NCBI GenBank assembly: GCA_963921795.1 | Contig: OY997658.1 | Coordinates: 33,132,347-33,196,346, forward strand | Source of the DNA: Nannobrachium achirus | Lineage: Eukaryota; Chordata; Actinopteri; Myctophiformes; Myctophidae | Direction: 5' to 3' | Length of the DNA stretch: 64,000 nt | Shown here: positions 63,034 through 64,000 of the stretch, piece after piece | How positions within the stretch are numbered: the first letter of the stretch is position 1 | How the letters are laid out: each line of letters starts with the position of its first letter | The notes under the pieces: model-generated | The model's database searches: none | What the model saw: the letters and a program-made list of their open reading frames with translations, nothing else | Told to the model about the DNA's origin: nothing | Translations under genes and position numbers: made by a program

Positions 63034-63562
63034 ATTGCGACCGTCAGGTCGCAGTTACTATCAAAACCTCCACTGCCTGTCTGTCAAGTCACGTCACACT
63101 TTTGCCCTACTCATATCTCCGACATCGTTGCCCCTATCCATGTGAAATTTTCCACACACAATCCTTGTCTGCCAATCCACAACCTCCACCCTTCCAGGGA
63201 CCCCCGCAGCTCCAGGGACCCCCAGGGACCCCCGCCAAAAACAGACACAGCTCCTAGAATTTGTTCCCTAAAATCATGCAAATCCGTTCACGGTATGTCT
63301 ACACTCATGTCTTCAACATGGATCTGTCCCATATAGCGCCACCTTCAGGCCGACTTTTTAAAACACATTTTTGAACACTGCTCCTACAGTTTTTGCCCTA
63401 AAATCACACAAATCGCTACACAGTATCTCTACACTCATCTCATCAACATGGATCTGTCCCATATAGCGTCACCATCAGGCCGATTTTTTTAACACATTTC
63501 TTGACCTAAAATCACGCTGCGACCTGACGGTCGCTTATCTCCTGATTAGGGAGTCTTACTGG
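63034..63562 (+). mobile_element. Family H Helentron-like element, copy H2
   Basis: Starts ATTGCGACCGTCAGGTCGCA. Near the right end, GCGACCTGACGGTCGC is followed by stem-loop CTCCT-GATTA-GGGAG and TCTTACTGG. The interior has repeated GCGCCACC/GCGTCACC text and CCTAAAATCA-type units, as in H1. Confidence 0.7.
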
Positions 63563-63569
63563 TTGTATT

Positions 63570-63581
63570 GTTTGTGTGTGT

Positions 63582-63659
<78 letters not shown>
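63570..63659. repeat. (GT)n then (TA)n microsatellite
   Basis: GT tract to about 63639 followed by TA units. It begins a few bases after the 3' end of H2. Confidence 0.97.
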
Positions 63660-64000
63660 TGGTACAACACATGTATCTCCAACTGACTGTCATCACCTGG
63701 ATCTCCATTTATGGAGCTGGCCAATACCTCTACATCTGACCTCACAGACTCCAGATCAAAACCTCCGCATCGTGTCTGTCTGTCAGTCAGTCAGTCAGTC
63801 AGTCAGTCAGTCAGTCAGTCAGTCAGTCACGGCTCATGTCACACTCCATATAATGTATGGGTGGTTGCCGCGTCACACTTGCAAATGAATTCCGTCCTTG
63901 TCCCTTTTATGCCCATATGGAGATCCCTGATGTCATCAATATTAAACCCATATCTGGGAATGCCCACCATATACTGTATGGACATATTGTGTCAGTCTCA
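63660..64000. repeat. H-related or array-related repeat with (GTCA)n
   Basis: A (CAGT)n tract at 63781-63829 is followed by CCCTTTTATGCCCATATGGA, TGATGTCATCAATATTAA and CCATATACTGTATGGACATA, which also occur inside H4 (54480-54560). It runs off the window edge. Confidence 0.7.

Overview
The window looks like vertebrate nuclear DNA, most likely from a ray-finned fish (teleost). The signs are very dense CA/TG, GA and GTCA microsatellites, many short hAT-type elements, two fish-style tRNA-derived SINEs ending in an L2-like 3' tail, a Penelope-like retroelement remnant, and an intronless, broken kelch gene copy. I find no intact multi-exon gene, no rRNA or tRNA gene, and no CRISPR array. The window reads as intergenic or large-intron sequence heavily rebuilt by transposons.

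Layout. 0-5 kb: microsatellites, a TA-flanked MITE (A1), then a hAT element (B1) split by a TTAA-flanked piggyBac-like insertion. 5-10.9 kb: microsatellites, MITEs, an array carrying many CCATATATGG motifs, the 3' part of a Penelope-like element on the minus strand, and a nested TTAA element. 11-15.2 kb: a decayed KLHDC3-like retrocopy and three MITEs. 15-32 kb: mostly unique-looking DNA with a few hAT-like elements, a Helentron-like element and long G/C homopolymers. 32-33.4 kb: a possible first exon, then an element carrying a 300-bp palindrome built from AGACGTCT units. 34-49.7 kb: hAT elements, a CTCF-motif-rich repeat, a 591-bp foldback element and a second hAT split by a related TTAA element. 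50-64 kb: more of the same families, two SINEs and two further Helentron-like elements.

The most unusual feature is a hairpin (arm consensus AAAATAGCAGATCTACAAGC) found about 30 times. It sits inside element families that otherwise differ in terminal repeats and target-site duplications (8 bp, TA). Arms in different families carry matched changes, so pairing is kept. For convenience the families are lettered here: A (TA MITE), B, C, D, G, J, R, S, U (hAT-like), F (hairpin repeat), H (Helentron-like), L and M (TTAA elements), W (small MITE). These letters are labels used only in this report. All classifications were made by eye from termini, duplications and translated fragments; no database search was run.
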